This document shows positions 1 to 7,937 of a stretch of DNA of 64,000 nt, piece after piece. The translations under genes and the position numbers were made by a program. Position 1 is the stretch's first letter. Each line of letters begins with the position of its first letter. The notes beneath the pieces are model-generated. The model saw nothing but the letters and a program-made list of their open reading frames with translations, was not told where the DNA came from and did no database searches. The DNA comes from Chitinophaga varians (lineage in GTDB: Bacteria > Bacteroidota > Bacteroidia > Chitinophagales > Chitinophagaceae): contig NZ_JACVFB010000009.1 in assembly GCF_014529945.1 (NCBI RefSeq), forward strand, positions 240,061 to 304,060. The letters are read 5' to 3'.

Positions 1-1
1 G

Positions 2-514
2 TACATCAAGATTCATCCCACACCGGGGGAAGTGTATGCCTGGGGGATGAAGGGCGGTTCAGAGATCAAGGTGTTTGATACTGACTGTGGAAAGATAGGT
101 ATCCAGATCTGTTATGATGTGGAATTTCCGGAGCCTTCCCGGATTCTGGCCGAGCAGGGAATGCAAATTTTGTTTGTGCCGTTCATGACAGATACCCAGC
201 ATGCGTATAACCGTGTCCGTTTCTGTGCGCAGGCCAGAGCAATCGAAAATGAGTGTTATGTGGCCATTGCGGGCTGTGTGGGTAATCTGCCAAAAGTTAA
301 TAATATGGACCTCCAATATGCACAATCTTGTGTATTTACGCCATCCGATTTTAACTTCCCGGTAACGGGGATAAAGGCGGAGTCAACTCCCAATACGGAG
401 ATGGTGGTAGTGGCAGATGTTGATCTGGTATTGCTGAAGGAACTGCATGCATTTGGCAGTGTACAAACGATGAAGGATATACGAAATGATCTCTACAAGG
501 TAATTAAGCAATAA
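2..514 (+). CDS. Carbon-nitrogen hydrolase family protein, C-terminal part (5' end outside window)
   Basis: The reading frame is open to the left edge, so only the last 170 residues are seen. They contain the catalytic lysine segment (YIKIHPTPGE) and the nucleophile cysteine in IGIQICYDVEFPE, both hallmarks of the nitrilase/CN-hydrolase fold, followed by the RFCAQARAIENECYV segment typical of the family. The family cleaves C-N bonds in amides or nitriles through a Glu-Lys-Cys triad; the Glu lies upstream of the window. In Bacteroidota, proteins of this sequence type are often fused to an N-terminal GNAT acetyltransferase (YhcX-like), but that part cannot be seen here. Substrate unknown. About 240 bp of AT-rich DNA separates it from the next gene. 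Confidence 0.85.
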   Translation, partial: YIKIHPTPGEVYAWGMKGGSEIKVFDTDCGKIGIQICYDVEFPEPSRILAEQGMQILFVPFMTDTQHAYNRVRFCAQARAIENECYVAIAGCVGNLPKVNNMDLQYAQSCVFTPSDFNFPVTGIKAESTPNTEMVVVADVDLVLLKELHAFGSVQTMKDIRNDLYKVIKQ

Positions 515-753
515 CGCAGAGAGGAGCGGGGTAGATGATTTTAATTAGATAATTACTTGATGTCTTATTTTGTATTTTATTGGTATATAGACTGTTGTGT
601 TATTTATTTAATAGAATAGTTTAACTTATTTCGGGAGATTTTTGAGTAGATCGATAAATTATTGTTTAGTTTAGTGGTGGTTTTGCTTCAAGTTACATGG
701 TAGTTGATTTTTATAAAATACTGATAATCAATTTTAAAAATAAAGACTAAAAG

Positions 754-1050
754 ATGAACAACAAGATTAATTTAGCCCTTCAGATCCTGCCATCTGTGCC
801 ATCTGAGCAGGTATATGCTGTAGTGGACGAAGCTATTGCCGTGATTCGTGATTCAGGTGTGAAGTACAGGGTGTGTCCATTTGAAACGGTCATGGAAGGA
901 ACCTATGATGAGCTGATGGAGGTAGTCCGCAAAACGCAGGAAGTGTGTTTTAAGGCGGGTGCATCACAATTATTGGTGTATATAAAAATGCAGATAAAAA
1001 AAGATCAGGATGTGACCATCGAAGAAAAAACCGGTAAGTACGATTCCTGA
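754..1050 (+). CDS. MTH1187/YkoF-type thiamine-binding family protein
   Basis: A 98-residue protein with the pattern of the DUF77/MTH1187 thiamine-binding family: an N-terminal strand (INLALQILPSVP), a helix starting VYAVVDEAIAVI, and then the conserved VKYRVCPFETVMEGTYDELMEVV stretch where the family has its YxxxPxxTxxEG signature. Length is normal for the single-domain form, which has a ferredoxin-like fold and forms tetramers. The family binds thiamine or related pyrimidines; a role in thiamine salvage is inferred only, because no thi genes are nearby. Start chosen at ATG after an A-rich leader (AATAAAGACTAAAAG), usual for Bacteroidota. Confidence 0.8.
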   Translation: MNNKINLALQILPSVPSEQVYAVVDEAIAVIRDSGVKYRVCPFETVMEGTYDELMEVVRKTQEVCFKAGASQLLVYIKMQIKKDQDVTIEEKTGKYDS

Positions 1051-1098
1051 TATAGTTAATTTTCATTATCTTTCTTGATAAACCAAAGGACAGGGCTT

Positions 1099-1596
1099 AT
1101 GAGGTATGCCGCAACATTGGATGGGAACTCCAAAATCATTACTAATCTTATTATCATCATTACGTTGATCATTTTATGCCGGCAAATCACCGATGTAAAT
1201 CATGAGGCGGTAAAAACCAGCATATTGTTGATCATATTGATACCGGCTATTGTGGTGGCAGGCTGCCTGAGTCCCCGGTACTATAAAATTACCGCACAGG
1301 GCCTGGTGATCCAGCGGGCGCTGTTTCCCATCACCATTCTTTTTGATGACATTGTGCGACTACGCAGCATCACGGAAGAGGAGCTGGGTACCAGCAGCCG
1401 CATGCTGGGCATCGGAGGCATATTCGGTTACCTGGGTACCTACCGCTCCGCCGAAATCGGCAAGTACCAACGGTGGTGTACCAACCGCGAAAATCTCGTC
1501 CTGATAGAATCAAACTCCCGGAAATGGGTGATCAGCCCTTCCGCCGCAGACGACTTTGTAAAGACAATGAACGGTATTATCAATACCGCCAAATAA
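1099..1596 (+). CDS. Bacterial PH-domain membrane protein
   Basis: A 165-residue protein with two hydrophobic helices near the N-terminus (about residues 17-31 and 41-58), followed by a soluble part that reads like a bacterial pleckstrin-homology domain: YYKITAQGLVIQRALFPITILFDDIVRL is the usual strand-turn-strand core after the membrane hairpin. The ATG at 1099 is preferred over an in-frame TTG at 1075 because AAAGGAC lies about 10 nt before it. Function unknown; such proteins are membrane anchored with the PH domain in the cytoplasm. It ends at a strong hairpin shared with the convergent small ORF downstream. Confidence 0.65.
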   Translation: MRYAATLDGNSKIITNLIIIITLIILCRQITDVNHEAVKTSILLIILIPAIVVAGCLSPRYYKITAQGLVIQRALFPITILFDDIVRLRSITEEELGTSSRMLGIGGIFGYLGTYRSAEIGKYQRWCTNRENLVLIESNSRKWVISPSAADDFVKTMNGIINTAK

Positions 1597-1600
1597 ATTA

Positions 1601-1636
1601 CCGCTGATCTGAGGGCGTCCGCCTTCAGATCAGCCG
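1601..1636. terminator. Bidirectional hairpin terminator
   Basis: CTGATCTGA at 1604-1612 pairs with TCAGATCAG at 1625-1633, and the stem continues inward through GGCG and CGCC. It lies 7 nt after the PH-domain gene and 5 nt before the stop codon of the convergent small ORF, so it could end transcripts from both sides. There is no clear T-run. Confidence 0.6.
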
Positions 1637-1641
1637 GTTAT

Positions 1642-1839
1642 CTATCCCCCCAATTGCATCTTCCCCAAGCCTGCATCAATTTTACCTTTAAGGGTCATCT
1701 TTATCGAAGCCATCTTTGAAGCCTTTCCCGTCAGCCGGAAAACTGGCAGGGACATTAAGAACGGTACGTTTCTCCCGGTGGCCGTTAGGGTGGTGGCCTT
1801 TTCCTTAGCAACAGTAAGCGCTGATGGTCCCCGTTTCAT
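1642..1839 (-). pseudogene. Small ORF of unknown function, possibly a truncated SRPBCC-like remnant
   Basis: A 65-codon frame transcribed away from the TetR gene. The product is basic (KEKATTLTATGRNVPFLMSLPVFRLTGKASKM) and resembles only the end of a START/SRPBCC-type domain, where a final strand leads into a C-terminal helix. That comparison is by eye and weak. The frame ends exactly at a hairpin, and its start lies 18 nt from the operator in the TetR promoter, which argues that it is or was expressed. GGGAG directly abuts the ATG, too close for a good ribosome site. It could also be non-coding. Confidence 0.3.
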
Positions 1840-1854
1840 CTCCCGATAAATTGA

Positions 1855-1887
1855 TTTGGAACAATCGGTTTAAAATACTTATTTTTG
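1855..1887 (+). promoter_or_regulatory. Promoter of the TetR gene with built-in operator
   Basis: TTTG at 1855-1858 and TATTTTTG at 1880-1887 fit the Bacteroidota -33/-7 pattern with 21 nt between. The spacer is filled by a 21-bp element (1857-1877) whose core AATCGGTTTAAAATA recurs with a single change overall at 2487-2507 before the next gene. The element has an imperfect dyad (AAC, 5 nt, GTT). A TetR dimer bound there would block the polymerase, so autoregulation is inferred. The ATG at 1892 is only 5 nt after the -7 box, so the mRNA may be leaderless. Confidence 0.6.
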
Positions 1888-1891
1888 TTGT

Positions 1892-2470
1892 ATGCCGAGA
1901 AACAAGGAGTTTGAATACGAAGAGCGACTGGAAAAGGCCAGAGACCTTTTCTGGGAAAAAGGATATCACGCCACCTCCATCCATGATATCGTGGACAGGA
2001 TGGGGCTGAACAGAAGCAGCGTGTACAACTCCTACGGCAACAAACAGGAGCTGTTTCTGAAGTGCCTCGAAAACTATGCAGCGCTGAAAGCCGCCCAATA
2101 TCGCCACGCCGGCAAAAATACCTCCTCCGCTTTTGAAGCTTTGGCTTTTACCATCCGTGACGTGGTGGAACAAACCATGAAAGACAAAAAGGCCTGTATG
2201 ATCATACGTACCATTTTTGAACTCGGGAATGAGGAGCCGGCGGTTTCCTCCTTCATCAGGAAAAACGCGGGCGTCCTGGAATCCATTTTCAGGGAGCTGG
2301 TCATCAGGGCAAAGGCAGAAGGGACACTGAAAAGGGACGCTCCGCCGGATATGCTTGCCCGTTATATACTCACTTCATGTGGTAGCTTTTATACGCGGTA
2401 CCTCCTCAATGGTCATAAAAAGGAGGTCGATGAGATGGTCGATTTTTTAATTGACTCCCTGCGGGCATAA
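1892..2470 (+). CDS. TetR/AcrR family transcriptional regulator
   Basis: A 192-residue regulator. The helix-turn-helix is at about residues 12-55, with the standard phrases KARDLFWEKGYHATSIHDIV, GLNRSSVYNSYGNKQELF and LFLKCLENY. The C-terminal helical domain (about 75-190) is the ligand-binding and dimer part; ligand unknown. Near-identical 21-bp sites occur in its own promoter and in front of the SnoaL-like gene 57 nt downstream, so it probably represses itself and that gene. The divergent small ORF at 1642-1839 starts next to the first site and may belong to the same regulon. Confidence 0.92.
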   Translation: MPRNKEFEYEERLEKARDLFWEKGYHATSIHDIVDRMGLNRSSVYNSYGNKQELFLKCLENYAALKAAQYRHAGKNTSSAFEALAFTIRDVVEQTMKDKKACMIIRTIFELGNEEPAVSSFIRKNAGVLESIFRELVIRAKAEGTLKRDAPPDMLARYILTSCGSFYTRYLLNGHKKEVDEMVDFLIDSLRA

Positions 2471-2474
2471 TTTT

Positions 2475-2507
2475 TTTGCTTTATTCTGGAACGATCGGTT
2501 TAAAATA
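2475..2507 (+). promoter_or_regulatory. Second TetR operator, before the SnoaL-like gene
   Basis: The 21-bp element at 2487-2507 (core GATCGGTTTAAAATA) matches the one in the TetR promoter in 20 of 21 positions. A TTTG at 2475-2478 could be the -33 box; the -7 box is not clear. The match between two otherwise unrelated intergenic stretches is the evidence for an operator. Confidence 0.6.
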
Positions 2508-2527
2508 ATCAGATAAAAATAAAACAT

Positions 2528-2938
2528 ATGGATGCTCTGACAGCAAAAACAAAGGCAGTAGTAGAAGCATACTTCAACAATGCTTCCGTCAAAAATTATC
2601 AGGCAAATGAAAGCTTGTTTGCCGACGAAGTGGAATGGCGCATACCAGGCAACAAGGAAAAGGCGCCCTGGCTCAAAGACCGCAATACCAAACTGGAAGC
2701 GGTATCTTTCTATCAGGAGTTGTTTACCTACCTGGAAGCTGTCTCGTTTGATATCACCGGCAAATTCTATGATGGCCATCAGGCAGTGGTGACCGGGCAC
2801 CTGGTGTCCCGCATGCTGAGCACCGGCAAATTGTTCGACAGTCCGTTCTCCATTCAGATAACCGTCAGGGACGGACGGATTACCAGATATCTTCTTCTGG
2901 AAGATAGTCTCGGACTGGTAGCGGCATTAACGGCCTGA
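2528..2938 (+). CDS. SnoaL-like / NTF2-fold protein
   Basis: A 136-residue single-domain protein of NTF2/SnoaL type. An N-terminal helix (TKAVVEAYFNNASVKN) leads into LFADEVEWRIPG, the usual short strand after the first helices; then come a helix with SFYQELFTYLEAV and three long strands (FDITGKFYDGHQAVVTGHLVSR, SPFSIQITVRDGRITRYLLLED). Members act as small-molecule isomerases, cyclases, hydrolases or stress proteins, and the substrate cannot be told from sequence. It follows the TetR gene with its own copy of the operator, so it is probably the main regulated target. Confidence 0.8.
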   Translation: MDALTAKTKAVVEAYFNNASVKNYQANESLFADEVEWRIPGNKEKAPWLKDRNTKLEAVSFYQELFTYLEAVSFDITGKFYDGHQAVVTGHLVSRMLSTGKLFDSPFSIQITVRDGRITRYLLLEDSLGLVAALTA

Positions 2939-2944
2939 GTTTAT

Positions 2945-2983
2945 GAGGCTGACCGGATGCCCGGTCAGCCTCCTGAAAATTTT
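2945..2983 (+). terminator. Rho-independent terminator
   Basis: A perfect 12-bp stem (GAGGCTGACCGG at 2945-2956 against CCGGTCAGCCTC at 2961-2972) with an ATGC loop, followed by a T-rich stretch (AATTTTTG), directly after the SnoaL-like gene. Confidence 0.85.
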
Positions 2984-3007
2984 TGTTTCTGCGTAACAAT
3001 TAGCTCT

Positions 3008-3049
3008 CTTCCAAAATTCTTCTTCCAAAATTCTTCTTCCAAAAACTTC
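3008..3049. repeat. 14-bp tandem repeat in the intergenic region before susC
   Basis: The unit CTTCCAAAATTCTT is repeated with a period of 14 from 3008 (copies start at 3008, 3022 and 3036, the last incomplete). It sits in the 330-bp region between the SnoaL-like terminator and the SusC gene. Apart from this repeat and a promoter candidate near 3232-3262 I see nothing else in that stretch. Confidence 0.7.
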
Positions 3050-3231
3050 CTCCGAAACCGGTCCACTATATCTTTCCGCTACATGGTCCCTCTGTTTTTC
3101 GTATAGCCCTTAGCGGTACTCCTTTCTCTCAGCACGAGAAGAGGATAATTCATAGACTATTAATTTACAGCATAATATAATTAACATTAAATTTTATGTT
3201 TTTAAATTGACATAAATGCAGGCATGGCGCA

Positions 3232-3262
3232 TTGACTTTCGGGTTTCCTTGATGTATCTTTT
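3232..3262 (+). promoter_or_regulatory. Candidate promoter of the susC/susD pair
   Basis: TTG at 3232-3234 and TATCTTTT at 3255-3262, about 20 nt apart, approximate the Bacteroidota consensus (the final G of the -7 box is T). It lies 40 nt before the SusC start codon. Confidence 0.4.
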
Positions 3263-3302
3263 ATATACATTAATCAAAACCAAAGTCTAAATCTAAAACA
3301 CC

Positions 3303-6300
3303 ATGAAATCAATCTGCACATTGATGTTGGTGGTGGGCGCTTTCCTATTTATTCCCTTTTCTCATCTGCACGCCCAACCCCGTATGCTTAAAGGCCGCGT
3401 GACCGCTGCCGCTACCAACACTGCATTACCCGGTGTCACGGTCCAGGTAAAAGGAACAAACCATGGCACCACTACAGACCCCGATGGTAATTTTCGTATT
3501 GAAATACCGGTTGGGCCCAGTTCCCTCGTATTCAGCTTTATAGGATACCTGACACAGGAAGTTCCCATGAGAGGGCAGGCTATCGTCAACGTGACCCTGC
3601 AACCCGATACCCGTAGCCTCGATCAGGTAGTAGTGACGGCCATGGGCATCAAAAAAGAAAAGCGGGCCATCGGTTACGCTATTCAGGACGTTTCCGGCGC
3701 CGACCTCGCACAATCCAAACAGTCCAATGTAGTCAACGCCCTGCAAGGTAAAGTCGCCGGCGTACAGATCTCCAGCGGCGGCGGCGCCCCCGGTCAGGGC
3801 TCCCGTATCCTGATCCGCGGCATCAACTCACTGGACCCTACCCGCGATAATCAGCCCCTTTTTGTAATCGATGGCATCACCATGGACAACAATACCTACA
3901 CGACCGGCAACGCGGACACCCGCGGCATGAGCAACCGAGCGGCAGATATCAACCCCGACGATATTGAGAGCATCTCCGTGCTCAAAGGTGGCGCCGCCAC
4001 CGCACTGTATGGTCTCCGCGCGGCCAGCGGCGCTGTTATCATCACCACCAAATCCGGTAAGGCCGGTCGCACCCGCGTTAGTTTCACCACCACCGCCGGA
4101 TTCGATAAAGTAGGCAAAACACCGGACGTGCAACTGCAATACAGCCAGGGCAACAACGGCCAATACGATAACCAGAGCTTCTGGCCTGCCTGGGGCCCCT
4201 CGGTGGAAGATGCCCGCAAACTGGACCCCACTCATCCGGCTTCGTTATACAATAATTACAAGCAGGCATATAATACCGGCTCCCAATACCGCAACACACT
4301 GGCTATCAGCGGCGGCACGGAAAAAGTCGTATATGCGGCGTCGTTATCACAGTTCAATCAGAACGGGATCATCCCTTTCAGCAACTATCAAAACTATTCC
4401 GCCCGGGTAAGTGGTGACATCCGCTTCAGCGAAAAAGTTAAAATGGGCGTTTCCCTCAACTATATCAATTCCGGCGGCAACCGCGCCAATTCGGACCGCT
4501 ACGGTGAACAAATGATCTATTGGTCGCCCCGCTGGAACATGCGCGATTATCTTAAACCGGATGGTACCCAACAAACCTACGGCGCTACAGACAACCCGAT
4601 CTACACGCTCTACAGCAACCGGTTCGGGGACAACGTGAACCGCCTGATCGGGAACATCAACTTCACCTATTCACCGTTTAAATGGCTGGACATCCTGTAC
4701 CGCGCCGGGACCGACTTCTATACCGATAACCGCCGACATACCGGCCCCGGTCCAAAAGGCATCGCCGGCGAAGTGGTCAATACCGACAACGGCTTCGGCT
4801 TCGTCAATGAATACACGCTCAATCAACGCGCGCTCAGCTCCACGCTCATCCTGAACTTCAAAAACAACATCACGCCCAAACTCACGTCCGACCTGAAGCT
4901 GGGACATGACCTGTTTGACCGGCACCTCAACCGCCTCTCTACGGAAGGGGATACCCTCGATATCCCGGACCTGCTGATCATGCAGAACGCTAAAAAGATC
5001 GTGTCTACCCAATACATTGAAAAATATTATCTCATCGGGTTGTTCGGCGACTGGACCCTGTCGTGGGACCGCTGGCTGTACCTCACCCTGTCGGGCCGTA
5101 CAGATATCAGCTCCTCACTGCCTGTTGGCCACCGGGCTTTCTTCTATCCGTCTGTAAGCCTGTCTTACCTCTTTACCGAGCACCTGAAGATGCCGGAGGA
5201 GGTGTTGTCTTACGGTAAAGTAAGAGCTTCCTGGGCCAGGGTGGGTAAAGACGCGCTGCCTTACAATACCGGCTCCGGCTACGTTCCGCTTACTGATGGC
5301 CCTATCGATAATAACGTGATTGGCTGGACCCGCGCCGACCGCTACGGCGATGCCCAGCTGAAACCGGAATTCACCAACACCTTCGAGGTAGGCGCCGAAT
5401 TGCGCTTTCTGCATGATCGTATAGGCGTTGACTTTGCCTGGTATACTTCCAAAAGCACCGACCTGTTGATCCCCGTGAAGTTATCCAGCGCCACCGGCTA
5501 TGAAGACTTTTATACCAATGCAGGGTCCATCCGCAACCGTGGTGTGGAAATAGCTTTTAATGCCACGCCCATCAAAAAGCCAAAGTTCCAATGGGACATG
5601 CGCATTAATTTCTCTGCCAACCGCAACGAGGTGTTGAGCCTCGGAAAAGGCCTCTCCGAAGTAGTGGTCGGCAATCAGTTTGGCTATGCCGGTTCCACCG
5701 CCACCATGAAATATCTTCCCGGTTACCCGGTGGGAGCTATCTTCGGTACCAGCTACCTGCGTTACACCGGTGGTCAGCCGGATAACGGCATCGAAATTGA
5801 TTACAGCCGACCTATACAGATTGCGGCGAGCGGCAGCCTGGCCGGTTTCCCCATGATCAACTCCGGTCAGAAATACCTGGGCAATTCCCAACCTAAATGG
5901 ATCGGCGCTATTACCAATACCTTTACGTATGGACCGCTCAGTCTCTCTGTATTGATAGATACCCGCCAGGGCGCCAAAAAATATAACCAGCTGGCCAACT
6001 TCATGTCGGCCTTCGGTGAGTCGGCCGTTACAGCCAACCGCTTTACCAGCAAGGTGTTTGAGGGGGTGTTGCCCGATGGCACTCCCAATAATCAGGTGGT
6101 TTACCTGCAACAGGCCAAAGGCCCGGACGGACGTAACTATGGCGGTGGTTTTTACCGGAACATCTACCGGGGGGTAACAGAAAATTTCGTGGAAAATGCT
6201 TCCTGGATACGGTTGCGCAATGTCAGCCTTTCCTGGCAACTGCCTTCGCGGTTCCTGTCGCGTACTCACCTGATTTCCGCGGCCAGTCTCACCTTCACCG

Positions 6301-6446
6301 GCAACAATCTCTGGTTGCATACCAAATACACCGGCTTCGATCCCGAGTCCAGCTCGCTGAATGCCGGCAGCAACATAGACGCTTTCGCCGGTTTCACGTA
6401 CCCGACTACACGTAGTTATATGGCCTCTCTGAATGTTACCTTCTAA
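3303..6446 (+). CDS. SusC/RagA family TonB-linked outer membrane transporter
   Basis: A 1047-residue outer-membrane beta-barrel. A signal peptide ends at HLHAQ (about residue 25). A CarboxypepD_reg-like domain covers about 27-105 (LKGRVTAAATNTALPGVTVQVKG). The TonB-box region and the family signature DQVVVTAMGIKKEKRAIGYA come next, then the plug with LQGKVAGVQISSGGGAPGQG and ILIRGINSL, and a barrel of about 800 residues ending in a C-terminal aromatic residue. It forms a pedal-bin complex with the SusD-like lipoprotein encoded 12 nt downstream and imports oligomers such as glycans or peptides. Substrate unknown: no hydrolase, sigma/anti-sigma pair or HTCS regulator is next to it, so it is not a typical PUL. 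Confidence 0.95.
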   Translation: MKSICTLMLVVGAFLFIPFSHLHAQPRMLKGRVTAAATNTALPGVTVQVKGTNHGTTTDPDGNFRIEIPVGPSSLVFSFIGYLTQEVPMRGQAIVNVTLQPDTRSLDQVVVTAMGIKKEKRAIGYAIQDVSGADLAQSKQSNVVNALQGKVAGVQISSGGGAPGQGSRILIRGINSLDPTRDNQPLFVIDGITMDNNTYTTGNADTRGMSNRAADINPDDIESISVLKGGAATALYGLRAASGAVIITTKSGKAGRTRVSFTTTAGFDKVGKTPDVQLQYSQGNNGQYDNQSFWPAWGPSVEDARKLDPTHPASLYNNYKQAYNTGSQYRNTLAISGGTEKVVYAASLSQFNQNGIIPFSNYQNYSARVSGDIRFSEKVKMGVSLNYINSGGNRANSDRYGEQMIYWSPRWNMRDYLKPDGTQQTYGATDNPIYTLYSNRFGDNVNRLIGNINFTYSPFKWLDILYRAGTDFYTDNRRHTGPGPKGIAGEVVNTDNGFGFVNEYTLNQRALSSTLILNFKNNITPKLTSDLKLGHDLFDRHLNRLSTEGDTLDIPDLLIMQNAKKIVSTQYIEKYYLIGLFGDWTLSWDRWLYLTLSGRTDISSSLPVGHRAFFYPSVSLSYLFTEHLKMPEEVLSYGKVRASWARVGKDALPYNTGSGYVPLTDGPIDNNVIGWTRADRYGDAQLKPEFTNTFEVGAELRFLHDRIGVDFAWYTSKSTDLLIPVKLSSATGYEDFYTNAGSIRNRGVEIAFNATPIKKPKFQWDMRINFSANRNEVLSLGKGLSEVVVGNQFGYAGSTATMKYLPGYPVGAIFGTSYLRYTGGQPDNGIEIDYSRPIQIAASGSLAGFPMINSGQKYLGNSQPKWIGAITNTFTYGPLSLSVLIDTRQGAKKYNQLANFMSAFGESAVTANRFTSKVFEGVLPDGTPNNQVVYLQQAKGPDGRNYGGGFYRNIYRGVTENFVENASWIRLRNVSLSWQLPSRFLSRTHLISAASLTFTGNNLWLHTKYTGFDPESSSLNAGSNIDAFAGFTYPTTRSYMASLNVTF

Positions 6447-6458
6447 ACTGCTTCGACC

Positions 6459-7862
6459 ATGAAAAGGATACACACCATATTATATATAGCTTTACTCGCG
6501 TTGCTGACCGCCGGTTGTAAAAAAGAACTGGATATCAATGATAATCCCAATCAGGCAGTGGTACCCCCTATGAACGGGCTGCTGGCGTCCACCACCTATT
6601 TTACTGCGTATAACGTATACCGTGTGGGCAACACCACTTCCTATTTTGTACAATACCTGGCTTCCCCCAATGCAAACGGCGCCAGCGATACGTATGAAGT
6701 CACGGATTACACCAGCACCTGGAAAGCACTGTACGATAACATGACCGACCTGCACGACCTGATCGCGCAGGCCCGCACCGCCGGGGCAGACTATCACGTT
6801 GGTGCTGCCGAAGTGATGATGGCCCTCAATCTCGAAATGCTGAACGATATGTGGGGAGCGGTGCCTTATACGCAGGCCTTTAATACCAGCTTCCTGCAAC
6901 CAGCCTATACGCCGGACGACAGCGTGTTTCTGCAATGTATCGCCCTGCTGGACGACGGCATCGCGCGGTTAAAAAGCACCAGTTCCAAATATGAACTGGA
7001 TGCCACCAAAGACCTGATCCACAGCGGGAAACCAGCCGCCTGGATTAAAACGGCGTATACCGTCAAAGCCCGGCTGCTGAATCATCTCACCCGTAAACCC
7101 AACTACGACCCGGGGGCAGTGCTGGCGGCTCTCGCCAACGGCTATACGGACAACACAGATGATGCCCAGTTGGTCAGGTTCCAGTCGCTCAGTCCCTGGA
7201 ACCAGGCCGCGGTGAATAACGTCAACAACCTGCTCGACGGCTGGCTAAGCGCTCATTTTGTAAACGCGCTCAATGGCAAGAGCTTCGGCGTGTTTGATCC
7301 CCGGTTGCCGCTTATTACCGACACCACCCGCTTCGGAGACTACCGGGGTACCGTCAACGGGGCCGGCAGGGTAGGCTCAGGTACCAACCGCGAAGAATGT
7401 TACCTTTCACAGAAAGGTTTCTATTCCAAACCCGGCGCCCCGCTGCTGGTGGCCAGCAATGCGGAAGCACGTTTTATACAGGCAGAAGCAGCCTTCCGCA
7501 GCGGCGATAAGGCCCAGGCTTATCAGGCCTATCTGCAGGGTATTACAGTTCACATGAATAAACTGGGCGTGGCTGCAGGGCTCCGTGATGCCTACCTCGC
7601 CAATCCCGCTGTCGGCGTAGGCGCCGCCAATCTAACGCTGGCGCTTATACTGAAAGAGAAATATGTGGTGCAGTTCCTGCATCCCGATGCGTGGAGTGAT
7701 GCCCGTCGTTACGATTATCAGTATAAGGATTTTAATCTGCCTGTTAATGCACAGCTGCCTACCTTCATCCGCAGGGTGGCTTATCCCGATTCGGAGAAAA
7801 GCCGCAATGGTGCCAATGTGCCGTCAGTAACACTGACCGATAAGGTGTGGTGGGACCGTTGA
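6459..7862 (+). CDS. SusD/RagB family nutrient-binding outer membrane lipoprotein
   Basis: A 467-residue lipoprotein partner of the upstream SusC. The lipobox LTAGC puts the lipidated cysteine at about residue 20. KKELDINDNPNQA directly after it is the characteristic start of the SusD_2-type branch. TPR-like helices carry the family phrases (EVMMALNLEMLNDMWGAVPYTQAF, NAEARFIQAEAAFR, KYVVQFLHPDAWSDARRYDY). It is anchored on the cell surface and caps the SusC barrel while binding substrate. Co-transcription with susC is inferred from the 12-nt gap, and the pair ends at a strong hairpin. Confidence 0.93.
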   Translation: MKRIHTILYIALLALLTAGCKKELDINDNPNQAVVPPMNGLLASTTYFTAYNVYRVGNTTSYFVQYLASPNANGASDTYEVTDYTSTWKALYDNMTDLHDLIAQARTAGADYHVGAAEVMMALNLEMLNDMWGAVPYTQAFNTSFLQPAYTPDDSVFLQCIALLDDGIARLKSTSSKYELDATKDLIHSGKPAAWIKTAYTVKARLLNHLTRKPNYDPGAVLAALANGYTDNTDDAQLVRFQSLSPWNQAAVNNVNNLLDGWLSAHFVNALNGKSFGVFDPRLPLITDTTRFGDYRGTVNGAGRVGSGTNREECYLSQKGFYSKPGAPLLVASNAEARFIQAEAAFRSGDKAQAYQAYLQGITVHMNKLGVAAGLRDAYLANPAVGVGAANLTLALILKEKYVVQFLHPDAWSDARRYDYQYKDFNLPVNAQLPTFIRRVAYPDSEKSRNGANVPSVTLTDKVWWDR

Positions 7863-7877
7863 TCAACATTTTTAAAA

Positions 7878-7915
7878 AGAGAGATGCCCGTCTGACATCA
7901 GGCGGGCATCTCTCT
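7878..7915. terminator. Bidirectional terminator between susD and the yeiH-like gene
   Basis: A perfect 13-bp stem (AGAGAGATGCCCG at 7878-7890 against its complement at 7903-7915) lies between two convergent genes, with A-rich sequence on the left and T/A-rich sequence on the right. Confidence 0.85.
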
Positions 7916-7937
7916 ATATATAATAAAGTATGAACAG

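Noticed and set aside
3303..7862. A full polysaccharide utilisation locus around susC/susD
   Set aside because: No glycoside hydrolase, HTCS or sigma/anti-sigma gene is adjacent; the GH20 gene is 50 kb away.
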